Source of the DNA: Mesorhizobium sp. ORS 3324
GTDB lineage: Bacteria > Pseudomonadota > Alphaproteobacteria > Rhizobiales > Rhizobiaceae
Direction: 5' to 3'
Assembly (NCBI GenBank): GCA_000824825.2
Contig: LM655202.1
Location: forward strand, 279,235-343,234
Length of the DNA: 64,000 nt
Shown: positions 18,367-27,635 of the stretch, one piece after another
Layout of the letters: each line of letters opens with the position of its first letter
How positions within the stretch are numbered: the first letter of the stretch is position 1
Translations under genes and position numbers: made by a program
The notes under the pieces: generated by a model
Told to the model about the DNA's origin: nothing
The model's database searches: none
What the model saw: only the letters and a program-made list of their open reading frames with translations

Positions 18367-18892
18367 GCATACGTTAATGTTGAAAACACATGCTCCGCGG
18401 CCGGTTGGCCCTCCTCACGAGACCTATGTTTTCTTACCCGAAGTCCATAGACGAGCTAGGGGGGGCGCGGACATCCCGAAAAATGCCTACGCTCGATCAG
18501 GGCGAGATCAGACCTCCAACAGGGGTTGACCGGGTGACGGAGGACTGTAGCAATGATGCGGTCGGGCGAAGAGCGGCACTCCCAATAACCGAGCGGAACG
18601 CGTCTCAACCACGGCGGATCGGTCCGGAATAGAAGCGACGTGGCGACGCATTCGCGACGATATTGCAAAGAAGGATATCCAGTGGTTAGAAAGCCAGGCC
18701 TAAAGCAAGTGAGAGCGTTCTGCAGAGCCTGGATGAGAGGACCGCGCCCTGCTGCCCGGCTGACAATTCTGGCTTGTCGCTAATCAAAGATGGATGGCCC
18801 TTTTGAAGAGCTGACACGTACCGAAGACTCAAAGACCGCCCATCTTGCCAACCTTTTTGGTGGCAAGCACCATTTGTTTCCCCTGAGATGAC
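18367..18892. other. 526 bases without a recognised gene
   Basis: Only short frames without recognisable patterns are seen. It contains the upstream region of the cold-shock gene. No NifA site was found. Confidence 0.4.
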
Positions 18893-19456
18893 ATGAGCAG
18901 ATATAAGGATTACCGCAAGCCCCGTCGGCGTCGAGATGACGACGGCCCGTTTCCTTTTCCAGAAGAGGAAGCCGTCCCAAGCTTCTTTCATCAAATGTCA
19001 CCTGCGACGACCAAGCCGGTAGACGCAGAGGTCAAGTGGTTCAATGCAAGCAAAGGTTTTGGCTTCGTCAGAATCTCGGACGGAAGGGACGCCTACCTCC
19101 ATATTCGGGCATTGGAAGCGGTTGGAAGAAGCAGTGTCCCAGAGGGAGCGCGGCTTAAGGTCACCTTGGAAGAGACGCGAAAAGGCCATCAGGTCGCGCA
19201 AGTCCTGGAGATCGCACAGGAGACGGCCAACACTTCGACATCCGCGTCGGAAAGCGCCGGCACCGTCAAATGGTATAACGCCGAGAAAGGCTTTGGCTTC
19301 ATTGCCCCTGAAGCTGGCGGAAAGGACGTATTCGTCCACGCCTCAACATTGGCCCGCTGTGGCGTCAGCGATCTCGTGGACGGACAAAAGGTTTTTGTCG
19401 AGTGCGCGCAGGGCAAGAAAGGTCTGGAGGTCCAAAGCATTCGTGTAGCTGCTTGA
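18893..19456 (+). CDS. Double cold-shock-domain protein
   Basis: The 187-residue product has two cold-shock domains. The first, at about residues 45-105, has VKWFNASKGFGFVRISDG; the second, at about 122-187, has VKWYNAEKGFGFI and KDVFVHAS. Both keep the RNP1-like aromatic core KGFGF. The N-terminus is basic (KDYRKPRRRRDDDG). Such paired-CSD proteins are common in Alphaproteobacteria and act as nucleic-acid chaperones. The first domain has AYLHI where RNP2 normally reads VFVHI, so it may bind differently. It stands alone. Confidence 0.88.
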   Translation: MSRYKDYRKPRRRRDDDGPFPFPEEEAVPSFFHQMSPATTKPVDAEVKWFNASKGFGFVRISDGRDAYLHIRALEAVGRSSVPEGARLKVTLEETRKGHQVAQVLEIAQETANTSTSASESAGTVKWYNAEKGFGFIAPEAGGKDVFVHASTLARCGVSDLVDGQKVFVECAQGKKGLEVQSIRVAA

Positions 19457-19570
19457 GACGGCCCAGCCCTTTTTGTTGAACGCACGGCGGTGAGCCATTC
19501 ACTGCGCATAAGCATATCAGAAAGGCGCGTTTGTCGCGGTGCTCGATCCTCTCTTTTAACGAGGGCCGAT

Positions 19571-19796
19571 ATGGTTCACATCGTGCTCACCATCCTTGGC
19601 ATGGTCGTTCAAATTGAGGCTGCGGTTCATCATGGAACGCGGGCGCAACGGAATCGAACAACGTAACAGCACCTATAAGGTGGCAAACAGCGGCTTGACA
19701 GAGATTATCATGGCACTGCTTGCCGACGGCCTCGGCCCAGCAGGAATTGCCAAACTGGTCGGCTGCTGCACAATGCAGGTTTATCGGATCATTTAA
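19571..19796 (+). pseudogene. C-terminal relic of a serine recombinase (resolvase/invertase)
   Basis: MVHIVLTILGMVVQIE is followed, after a frameshift, by FIMERGRNGIEQ and then ALLADGLGPAGIAKLVGCCT and VYRII. This is the end of the catalytic domain and the helix-turn-helix of a resolvase/DNA invertase. The N-terminal Ser-containing half is missing. Confidence 0.7.
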
Positions 19797-19925
19797 GCAT
19801 CCTATGACTCTTCTGCTGCGATAGCGAGAATGGTCGACTAACGCCGATATAAGCAAATCATGCTGGCCTTCCTCGACAAAGCCGGTAAAAGAGTTCCCGT
19901 GTTGTCACGCAATAGGAGTAATTGA

Positions 19926-20381
19926 ATGCCCGAGGGCACCGCAAATAGCCAAGGCCTGTTGATTGAACTTACGGCAGATATTGTATCTGCCTATGTCAGC
20001 AAAAACGCAGTTCCCCCCGCGTCACTGCCAGAGCTTATCGCAAGCGTGAATTCGTCATTGTCGAATCTTGGGCAAGCGGTCGAGCCAGAGAAGCCAGCCC
20101 AAGCGCCTGCGGTTAATCCGAAGCGGTCGGTGTTTCCCGACTACATCATCTGCCTGGAGGACGGCAAGAAATTCAAATCGCTTAAGCGGCATCTCAACGT
20201 CCACTACGGCCTGACGCCCAACGAATATCGCGAGAAATGGGGATTGAAGCCCGACTACCCCATGGTGGCGCCGAACTATGCGGCACAACGGTCGGCGCTG
20301 GCGAAGTCGAGCGGTCTCGGCCACAAGGCTGCCAGCAATTCCGAAAGGAAGTCGGCGAGGGCGGCACGCAAATCCAGGTAG
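19926..20381 (+). CDS. Ros/MucR-family transcriptional regulator
   Basis: The 151-residue product has the Ros/MucR core: PDYIICLEDGKKFKSLKRHL, then HYGLTPNEYREKWGL, then YPMVAPNYAAQRS. The classical zinc site Cys-x2-Cys is Cys-x2-Asp here (CLED), as reported for several Mesorhizobium Ros-like proteins. These H-NS-like regulators control exopolysaccharide and symbiotic genes. AGGAG lies eight bases before the start. It stands alone between a recombinase relic and decayed sequence. Target genes cannot be inferred. Confidence 0.9.
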   Translation: MPEGTANSQGLLIELTADIVSAYVSKNAVPPASLPELIASVNSSLSNLGQAVEPEKPAQAPAVNPKRSVFPDYIICLEDGKKFKSLKRHLNVHYGLTPNEYREKWGLKPDYPMVAPNYAAQRSALAKSSGLGHKAASNSERKSARAARKSR

Positions 20382-20479
20382 TGGGTGCAAAGGTCGATGC
20401 GCCATAGGGTGGAATTGACCGGCCAAACCTGTAAGGCCTTCAAATCCGACATAGCTCTGCGCACAGCCGAAGCTAACTC

Positions 20480-20845
20480 GGAGGCGACAAGGACGCCGGC
20501 AATCCTTTCGTAGCAAGTCCTGCTACGGCTAAAGTGATCGCCGGCTGGTCCTGTGCAATCGCGGCCGATCGCGTCACAGCGGCTGCCTGGCTGCTTGAGC
20601 TGCGCGACCAGCTCGCTAGGCTCGACTGAGCGCGAACTCTATCGCAGGGGTTTCTTGGAAGGTCTGCGCGGTCTCGAAGACCGCTTCGATTTCGCAGCCG
20701 AAGTCCAGATAAAATTGCCCGGAAGGGCTTTGAAGACGAAGCCGAGGCGGTATTGCGGCAGCGCTCCCGTCCTCCGCTGCAATCGACAACTCCGCAGCCC
20801 CAGCCAGCAGACTTGGCGTTCGACGTGGCTGATGAATAGACACCC
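20480..20845 (+). pseudogene. Decayed gene of unknown family
   Basis: Shifting frames give protein-like pieces: KVIAGWSCAIAADRVTAAAW with LLELRDQLARLD, then ELYRRGFLEGLRGLEDRFDF, then ARKGFEDEAEAVLRQRSRPP, ending ADLAFDVADE. I do not recognise the family. At least three frame changes are needed. Confidence 0.35.
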
Positions 20846-20907
20846 GCGCCCGCCGTGATCAGGAGCGCCGGTGGCCGCACAAACTCCCGACTTTTCCGCT
20901 GTCGATT

Positions 20908-21012
20908 CTGTCAGATTGGCGACAACTGTAGCTCGACCGAGACAGGCTCTTCGAGCGTAACCGCTGCAAATTTGAGAAAAATCTCGGTTGGCCTGAAATG
21001 GCATGATCCTTG
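20908..21012 (+). promoter_or_regulatory. NifA activator site and sigma54-like promoter before the nifQ relic
   Basis: TGTCAGATTGGCGACA at 20908-20923 is a perfect TGT-N10-ACA and differs by one base from the nifH site. TGGCATGATCCTTGT follows with GG at 20999-21000 and GT at 21011-21012, so the -12 element is one base off. The gap is 75 bases. It faces the nifQ relic and, 500 bases further, the cytochrome c peroxidase gene. Confidence 0.65.
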
Positions 21013-21071
21013 TTGTCTTCCATTCGATGTGATCACCGCAGGCAAGAAACGCGACCGCTCGCAAAACCCAA

Positions 21072-21416
21072 ATGGAGGAAAAGGATGATACGACCGGAAA
21101 GAGACTCAATCTTTGGTCAGCCCCGGCCGGGCCACCCCTCAGCACTTCGTTCGCCAAAACCATTGCGCACCGCGCCATGCACACAGACTGTCTCCGGCAA
21201 GACCTCGGCCTTTTCGATCCTCACGAGATCAGCCGCTTGCTCGCAACCCATCTTCCGGCGCACGCCTGTCAAGACTTTAGGGACTTCGATGCTTACTTCC
21301 GCCCGGAAGAGGGTGATATCCACTCCGCGCGTGTTGTGAACGGCTGGGATGATAGCAGTCTCGTTAGAGCCAGGCCGCGCTTGCTAAATCGCTCGACGTC
21401 TTGGGCATTCATGTAA
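21072..21416 (+). pseudogene. nifQ relic
   Basis: The frame reads FAKTIAHRAMHTDCLRQDLG, then EISRLLATHLP, then DFDAYFRPEEGDIHSARVV. It parallels the complete NifQ of this window (FAKIIARRAMRNDHLWQDLG, then SRLLATHFP, then CFGPEEGENRLARI). The segment with the first three cysteines is deleted and the last Cys is Tyr, so it cannot carry the metal cluster. The N-terminal half is gone. It retains a NifA-type promoter upstream. Confidence 0.8.
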
Positions 21417-21521
21417 TTCAGGAATGACTTCCAATAGTTGCGAAGACGCGGTCCGGGCGCTGCGGTAGTTCGTTTGAATTCCTAGAAAGTTTCATCAAAG
21501 CAATAGTGGACACTTACGTCG

Positions 21522-22604
21522 ATGGGCTTCGTGAAGACATTTATTGTCTCCTTCTTCCGCTTGGCGGCGGGATCGGCCTTTTCATTTACTGCACTCACAG
21601 GCTGCCTGCTTGCCTCCACAGCCATGGGGCAGGACAACCTGCTGGACGTTGCGAGATCGCTGTTTAGCCCTATTCCCAAGCGTGCTGCAGACCTGGACGG
21701 CAATCCGGCGACCTTAGAGAAGCTCGAGTTGGGCAAGATGCTCTATTTCGAACCGCGGCTCTCGCAAGCTCACAACATCAGCTGCAACACCTGTCATCAA
21801 ATCGGCCGTGCTGGCGGCGATGGCCGCTCCACCTCTATTGGCCATAACTGGCAGCGCGGCGGCCGCAATGCGCCAACTGTATTCAACGCGGTGTTCAACA
21901 TCGCTCAGTTTTGGGACGGACGGGCAGCGGATCTGATGGAGCAGGCCGGCGGCCCGATCTCCAATCCGACGGAGATGGGGACCACTCCCGGGCACGCCGT
22001 CGAAGAGCTCAAGGGCATTCCTGGGTACGTTGAGGCGTTCGGCAAAGCCTTCCCTGATGAAATCGACCCCCTCAGATATGACAACATCGCGAGAGCCATC
22101 GCCGTGTTCGAGGCGACGCTGATCACGCCCAACGCACCCTTCGACAAGTATCTCGAGGGTAACGAAAACGCACTCACCACTGAACAGAAGGAGGGGCTCA
22201 GGCTTTTCGCCGACAAAGGATGCTCGTCTTGCCACAACGGCATCAACATCGGTGGGAGCATGTATGCTCCTTTTGGGGTGGTCGAAAAGCCCGGCTGGGA
22301 GTTCCTGCCGCCTGACGACAAGGGACGCGTTGAGGTGACACGGAAGGTCGATGATGACTATGTCTTCAAGGTCCCTACCTTAAGGAACGTCGCACTCACC
22401 GCCCCCTACTTTCACAGCGGCCATGCATGGGATCTAGAGCAAGCCGTGGCGGTGATGGGGACGACCCAGCTTGGTACGCAGCTGAGCCCTGAGGAAGTCG
22501 ACAAGATCACCGCTTTCCTACAGGCGCTCACCGGGGACCAGCCGAACGTAACCTATCCAACCTTGCCGCCGAGCGTCGCGACGACACCCCGGCCGGCGCC
22601 GTGA
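21522..22604 (+). CDS. Di-heme cytochrome c peroxidase
   Basis: The 360-residue product has an N-terminal signal/membrane segment (about residues 10-35) and two heme c motifs, CNTCH near residue 91 and CSSCH near residue 237. The family motifs NAPTVFNAVF, FWDGRAADL and VPTLRNVALTAPYFHSG also match. It is a periplasmic bacterial cytochrome c peroxidase, which reduces hydrogen peroxide with electrons from small cytochromes. In a symbiosis island it would protect microaerobic bacteroids. It may be read from the promoter at 20908-21012. It converges with rpoN. Confidence 0.9.
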   Translation: MGFVKTFIVSFFRLAAGSAFSFTALTGCLLASTAMGQDNLLDVARSLFSPIPKRAADLDGNPATLEKLELGKMLYFEPRLSQAHNISCNTCHQIGRAGGDGRSTSIGHNWQRGGRNAPTVFNAVFNIAQFWDGRAADLMEQAGGPISNPTEMGTTPGHAVEELKGIPGYVEAFGKAFPDEIDPLRYDNIARAIAVFEATLITPNAPFDKYLEGNENALTTEQKEGLRLFADKGCSSCHNGINIGGSMYAPFGVVEKPGWEFLPPDDKGRVEVTRKVDDDYVFKVPTLRNVALTAPYFHSGHAWDLEQAVAVMGTTQLGTQLSPEEVDKITAFLQALTGDQPNVTYPTLPPSVATTPRPAP

Positions 22605-22659
22605 CCGCATAATCCGAGAGGGCGGCTAATAGACGCCGAGAAGAGGCCAGACGCCTGCT

Positions 22660-24108
22660 TCAATCTTGATCGCCAATGAGCCATAGCCGCTTTTCCCGGC
22701 GCCGTCCCACGGAGGAGGGGATGTTCATCGCCTCGCGATATTTTGTGACGGTGCGGCGCGCTACATTGATGCCGGTTTCCTTCAGCCGGACGGCGATGTC
22801 GTCGTCGGAAAGCACGTCACCGGGCGATTCTTGAGCAATTATCGCTTTGATCCGATGCCGGACAGCTTCGGCAGAGTGCGCGTCACCGCCTTGGCAGGAG
22901 GCAATCGCGACGGTGAAAAAATACTTCAGTTCGAACACCCCGCGTGGGGTAAGCATATACTTGTTCGAGGTCACCCGGCTCACCGTCGATTCATGCACGT
23001 TGATCGCCTCAGCGACAGTCCTGAGATTGAGAGGCCGCAGATGGGCCACGCCATGTTGGAAAAAGGCATCCTGTTGGCGCACGATTTCAGTCGCAACTTT
23101 AAGAATCGTCTTGGCACGCTGATCCAGGCTGCGGATTAACCAATTCGCGTTTTGCAGGCATTCGTTCAGAAACGCTTGATCTTTCGGATTCTGGACGGCG
23201 TGTCGCGAGATTTCGGCGAAATAGGTTTGGTTGATCAAAACCTTGGGCAATGCGTCCGGATCTAGTTCGATCTGCCATCCACCTCCGGGCGAGGGCGTGA
23301 CCCAGACGTCGGGTATGATGGATTCCGGCGCTCCGGATTGGAATCGGTTGCCAGGCTTAGGATCGAGCGCACGGATTTCATGCAACATCTCGAGAAGGTC
23401 TTCTTCATCGACGCAGCAGTGCTGCTTCAATGCCTGGAAATCGCGTCTGGCAACCATCTCAAGGTTGGCAACCAAGGCGGCCATTGCCGGGTCGAACCGG
23501 TCTCGCTGACGCAACTGGATCTCGAGACATTCGCTGAGAGTGCGAGCAAAAATTCCCGGTGGATCAAACTGCTGCAAGGTTGCGAGAACCCGTTCCACAT
23601 CCGTCTCGCGGGCGTTCAGTTTGCCGGCCAGTTCCACAAGGTCCACCCGAAGATAGCCCGTATCGTCCAGATGGGCTGCGAGCTCGCCGGCAATCAGCCG
23701 CTCCTGTGGTGTGAATGCAGTGAGCGCGATCTGACCAGCGACGTGGTCGTGCAATGTTTCGGTGCAGGCGGCGAACTCGTCCAGGGCAGGGCGACTATCC
23801 GCAGGGGTGTTCGTCGTATTGCGTAGCGATTTCCATTCCCCCGGTCGCTCTGCGGCCGCCGCGCTCGTCGGCCTATCCATGTCTTTTTCGCGTGCGCTGG
23901 TGGACTGGTCTGCCGAAATCGGCACGTCGCCAAGAGCCTCACTGTCGTTTGAAGCTGGCTCCAAAAGCGGATTTTTCTCGAGTTCCTGCTCCACGAATTG
24001 ATGCAGTTCGGCGCGCGCAAGTTGCAACAGGCGAATCGACTCAATGAGCTGAGGCGATGCCACCATAGATTGCTTCTGGCGTTGAAGCAGCCTTGCCGAG
24101 GACAGCAT
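22660..24108 (-). CDS. rpoN: RNA polymerase sigma-54 factor (symbiotic copy)
   Basis: The 482-residue product has the glutamine-rich N-terminal activator-interaction region (LLQRQKQSMVASPQLIESIR), an acidic linker, the core-binding region, the DNA-binding helix-turn-helix (LRTVAEAINVHESTVSRVTS) and the RpoN box ARRTVTKYREAMNIPSS. It should serve the NifA-dependent promoters in this window. It lies 70 bases downstream of prxS, the same pairing as prxS-rpoN2 of Rhizobium etli, which suggests the second, symbiotic rpoN. A 3' scrap of another copy lies behind nifQ. Confidence 0.93.
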   Translation of the reverse strand: MLSSARLLQRQKQSMVASPQLIESIRLLQLARAELHQFVEQELEKNPLLEPASNDSEALGDVPISADQSTSAREKDMDRPTSAAAAERPGEWKSLRNTTNTPADSRPALDEFAACTETLHDHVAGQIALTAFTPQERLIAGELAAHLDDTGYLRVDLVELAGKLNARETDVERVLATLQQFDPPGIFARTLSECLEIQLRQRDRFDPAMAALVANLEMVARRDFQALKQHCCVDEEDLLEMLHEIRALDPKPGNRFQSGAPESIIPDVWVTPSPGGGWQIELDPDALPKVLINQTYFAEISRHAVQNPKDQAFLNECLQNANWLIRSLDQRAKTILKVATEIVRQQDAFFQHGVAHLRPLNLRTVAEAINVHESTVSRVTSNKYMLTPRGVFELKYFFTVAIASCQGGDAHSAEAVRHRIKAIIAQESPGDVLSDDDIAVRLKETGINVARRTVTKYREAMNIPSSVGRRREKRLWLIGDQD

Positions 24109-24178
24109 GTTGAGCGCGAAACTCCGATCGAGGAGGCTCTTGGCCGTGCGTTAATGGGATTGCCAGACGCTCACTTGA

Positions 24179-24712
24179 TCATGCGGCGGCCTGCAGTGTT
24201 TCAAGAACGTTCTGCGGGGATGAGACGGCATAGGGATCGCTATCGCAGTTGTCGGAGAATCCTTCTTCCTCGAACCATTGCTCCACCGCACCGTCGTTGA
24301 TCAGGGCGGCGTAGCGCCAGGAGCGCATTCCGAAGCCGAGATTGTCCTTCGCAACCAGCATACCCATTTTGCGCGTGAACTCGCCTGAGCCGTCCGGGAT
24401 CAGCTCGACCTTCTGCAGCCCCAAGGCCTTGCCCCACGCATTCATGACGAAGGCATCGTTGACGGAGATGCAGTAGATTGCGTCAATCCCTTCCTTCTTG
24501 AACTCGTCATAGAGCTTTTCGAAATTGGGCAGTTGGTAGGTCGAGCAGGTCGGAGTGAAGGCGCCAGGAAGCGAGAACAGGATGACGCGCTTCCCACCAA
24601 AATAGTCGTCGGATGTCTTGTTTTCCCAGCGGTATGGATTTGGCCCCTCGATTGAATCATCGCGAACACGCGTGCGAAAGGTAACGAAGGGGACCTTCTT
24701 CGTGACGGTCAT
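24179..24712 (-). CDS. prxS: Peroxiredoxin of the Prx5/PrxS type
   Basis: The 177-residue product is an atypical 2-Cys/1-Cys peroxiredoxin: LFSLPGAFTPTCS carries the peroxidatic Cys, followed by the family pattern ISVNDAFVMNAWGKALGL. A second Cys lies near the C-terminus (DNCDSDPY). The start at 24712 has AAGGAG just upstream; the longer frame back to 24820 has no family match. The gene precedes rpoN as in R. etli, where prxS protects bacteroids from peroxide. I did not find a good NifA/sigma54 site upstream; only a TGT-N11-ACA occurs, near 24981. Confidence 0.87.
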   Translation of the reverse strand: MTVTKKVPFVTFRTRVRDDSIEGPNPYRWENKTSDDYFGGKRVILFSLPGAFTPTCSTYQLPNFEKLYDEFKKEGIDAIYCISVNDAFVMNAWGKALGLQKVELIPDGSGEFTRKMGMLVAKDNLGFGMRSWRYAALINDGAVEQWFEEEGFSDNCDSDPYAVSSPQNVLETLQAAA

Positions 24713-25719
24713 CAAATAGCTCCTTTTAGAAGAAACTTGGCATGGCTTCTCGGTTTGGCCGACGCAACGTCGACTCGGCAGGCATGCCGGACATGAGATG
24801 AAGGCCTTCGCGGCTTCCAAATCGCTCTTCCATCCGGTGGTACGGGAAGGCCTTGGCCCACCCTCTTCGTCATCCGAATGGCCGGGCCAATATGAGTGAT
24901 TTGGGTGGGATCAAGCAACCCCTTTGCGGCAAGTGGCGCTGGAAGGGATGTCAATGACTGCCTGGCTGTCCCCGAAGAGAATGTGGTGGCAATCGACAGT
25001 GTCAGTGTCGAAATAGGCGTTTGGCCCCGCAACGTTGCGGTCGCGCAAGAGTCTCGCTTCACGAAAGTGCTTCTGCGTATTGTAGGTTGCCCATGGCGCG
25101 CCGACGTCGGTTGGGTGACCCTTCGATGCGGTGCTTCGGCATTCACATGCTGATGAGGACCGGCAAGCAGCATTTGGGCGCATGCCGCGCTGTTGGATGT
25201 CGGCCTCCAACAACACCTGCGCAGAAAAGCTAGCGAGCACTGGCGTCTGGAGAGGACGACCTCCCGATGTTTATCCGCAATTGTCACCGTCGCCTCAAGC
25301 GCTTGTCTGGAGTCACCAATGATTCACTCGTCGCTTTGTTGGTGGTTCGATGGTTCTAATGAGCCGTCGCAAATGCCGTGCCATCTGACTTGCAGCAGGG
25401 ATGGAAGCGATTTTTACCTTGAGTAGAGAGACCTGCTTTCGGGGCCGCCATGGAGGAACGGCTTCCGTCTAAGACGGCGATCTCATCGGGCTGAACTTGT
25501 AACATCTCAAGCAGCTAATGCTCGGGAAACATACAAGGCGTTTCCACGTGACGTCTCGACGAACCTTCTTGTGTCAGAAGGTGGACGAAAATGTCGGAAG
25601 CTCTACCAAGGACAGGCTGGGACGCGAGAACGAAGAAGTGGTGGAACGGAGACGATACTCATGCTGAACCCGAAGCGCAGCTTCGTCCGCGCGTAGCCGA
25701 ATGGGAAAGGCCGAAATAA
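24713..25719. other. About 1 kb without an identified gene upstream of prxS
   Basis: The minus-strand frame just upstream of prxS contains a protein-like stretch (RNVAGPNAYFDTDTVDCHHI, then LFGDSQAVIDIPSSATC) that I cannot name. Other frames look random. It is probably decayed. Confidence 0.3.
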
Positions 25720-25940
25720 GCTCGTTCATGTCAATGAACTCTGCGCTCTTTTCGGCACGTCTGTAGGAACTCGCGGCGGCAGCCGGAGCACTTGAAAGCG
25801 CCCCTGAGCGCGTAGCAGCCGAGAAGGCCGCGGCAGACGGGCTCGCCATTCGTCTTTGGCCAGCGGAAATGGCAGAGCGTCGTGTAGGCTTCCTCCTCGT
25901 CAATCCGACGAGGTCCTGTGTCCCGGCATGCCGGGGACAT
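25720..25940 (-). pseudogene. IS1595-family transposase fragment (zinc-ribbon end)
   Basis: The minus strand reads DEEEAYTTLCHFRWPKTNGE and then GAFKCSGCRREF. This is the N-terminal zinc-ribbon of IS1595-type transposases (normally D-E-x-A...RWP-x-G...C-P-x-C...F-K-C-x2-C). One zinc-binding CxxC is lost and the rest of the transposase is missing. Confidence 0.65.
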
Positions 25941-26960
25941 CAGGAAATGCTGCCCGTTCGGATTTCACAACCCCGCGTTTCGTTCTCCGATCGCGATGGC
26001 TATCTTCCAACCACTCCGGACGCTCCAGAATCCTGGGGCAGGCGGTGCGAGGAAGAATTAGAGGCCTGGGGTTCATGTTCAGGCTCCTGGGCTGGGCAGT
26101 CGTCGGTACGAAACGGCGAAGCGGCGGCCGTGGGAGGCCCTCGAAATCAGAGTCGTATGCTTATCCTCTCAGCATGGGGCGGGCCCCTTGGTTGGATATT
26201 TCCGCGGGAGTCGATCGGTTCCTTACGTTGGGGCTGACGAGCGGAACATTGGGGCTGACGAGCGGAACGGGTCGTTGTGCCGCGGCGAACTCTATTATAC
26301 GGCGCGATGCCAAATTGCCCGTGGGTCGCCTTTGTCGGGCGAAAGAATTATATACCCAGCATGGTTCGCGCGATTACGAAAACCCATATCATTGGCGCTG
26401 CTGAAGGTTTTTCAGCAGTGGACGGGTTTGTATTGGCTACGGTCAACGCGCCCTACAAGCGGGGCATCAGCGTAGCGGCGCTGCGGGAGTGTATTGCCAA
26501 GGCCAATCTGGACGATTGGCCGGTCCATGTCGCCACTTTCTGGTCGCATTTGAAGGCGGCTATTGGCACTATAGGTTAATCAACCTCCAAGAAGAGTATG
26601 TTCGCAAAGAACTCACCGTTGCTGAAGATTGGCGACCTATTGCCGACATCTGCCTCGATCGCATGACCACGCCATAGCCATGCCTTCAGGTAACTGGCCC
26701 TTCGAAGAAGACGCGTTGCCTGCGGCTGAATAGTGCCGATAAGGGATGGTGCCGGTTGCTACCGCCGCTCATCAAGGAGCTGAAAGTCATCGTATTTTCC
26801 GCCGGACCTCATCTTGCGTTGAGCGATATCTCCGACGACAGGATTTCGGTGTATAGCGAAACGCTGGAGTTCAATAGCTGCTCAATCGCCAGAAATTCAA
26901 CTCGAAATTCTGCGCTCGAATTCATGGCGGCACCGTGCTTGGCCAACAGGCAGTCTTGGA
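25941..26960. other. About 1 kb of unassigned sequence
   Basis: A plus-strand frame at 26277-26579 (100 codons, with FVGRKNYIPSMVRAITKTHI and GISVAALRECIAKANLDDWP) looks protein-like, but I do not recognise it. A frameshifted continuation to 26677 is possible (NLQEEYVRKELTVAEDW). A 16-base direct repeat, GGGGCTGACGAGCGGA, occurs twice near 26230-26268. Confidence 0.3.
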
Positions 26961-27075
26961 GAGAAAAGGCCCGCTGCCGGGAGGAGGTGGCAACGGGCCC
27001 GATTCGAAAACGGCACTAGAGGGGGTGTGCCGCATTCAAGATCGGCATCTCATCTAAAGAGTTGCCGACACCCTC
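26961..27075 (-). ncRNA. Three-hairpin small RNA with C-rich loops (alpha-r14/suhB-like)
   Basis: On the minus strand three consecutive stem-loops occur: 27068-27042 (TCGGCA/TGCCGA extended by CTC/GAG), 27032-27011 (CGGCAC/GTGCCG, loop ACCCCCTCTA) and 26999-26968 (GGCCCG-T-TGCC / GGCA-G-CGGGCC, loop ACCTCCTCCC). The third is followed at once by TTTTCTC, a rho-independent end. The loops CCCCCUC and CCUCCUCCC are anti-Shine-Dalgarno. This is the layout of the alpha-r14 (suhB) small RNAs of rhizobia, which pair with ribosome-binding sites through such loops. The 5' end is estimated. No protein frame covers it. Confidence 0.65.
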
Positions 27076-27249
27076 ATGGTAGCCTCGGCGTCAGATATTG
27101 CAACGCACAAATTTCATCCCGCAATGCAGGAAAAGCATCGGCCTGCCACAAAGGAGCCCGCAATCGGGGCGACGATGACGTTATCCCACAAGACACCGAC
27201 AGATGAAAATCGAGCCCCGGCAGCCGACCCGTGCCGACAGGTGACGCTC

Positions 27250-27605
27250 TTCCAGTCGCGTCGGCCTACCGGTTGTGACAAAGCGCGGTTGACTGTGCCT
27301 CCTTATCCGCAAAAGCTGCGAGACGCCAAGCGTCCAATCGAGCTGTTGTATTTCCAAGGCATCTGGGAACTCACGGAGACTCGCCGCATAGCCATTGTCG
27401 GCGCCCGCGAAGCGAGCGATAACGGAAAGCAGCGCTCAAGACAGCTGGTCGCGACCTCACTGTCCGCATACGCGCGCTTGAGAAGGACGACTTCACTATC
27501 GTTTCGGGCCCGGCCGCCGGAATCGATCGTGTCGCTCACGTAACGGCCATCACTAACGGCGGACGCACGATTGCGGTAATGCCTCTCAGCACCTACCATC
27601 CGTGA
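27250..27605 (+). pseudogene. DprA/Smf-like relic
   Basis: The frame PYPQKLRDAKRPIELLYFQG, then RIAIVGAREASDNGKQRSRQ, then after a frameshift near 27450 FTIVSGPAAGIDRVAHVTAI and GGRTIAVMPLSTYHP. This follows the Rossmann-like core of DprA-type proteins. The terminal part is missing and the gene is interrupted, so it is not functional. Confidence 0.65.
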
Positions 27606-27635
27606 TCCGCCCATGGAGCAAAGCAAGTCAGAGCT

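Noticed and set aside
24977-24997. TGT-N11-ACA as a NifA site for prxS-rpoN
   Set aside because: The spacer is 11 and no -24/-12 element on the minus strand lies at a sensible distance, so it is not reported as a promoter.
26968-26999. Hairpin as an isolated terminator only
   Set aside because: Two further strong stems with C-rich loops lie directly upstream on the same strand and no gene precedes them, so a small RNA explains the arrangement better.
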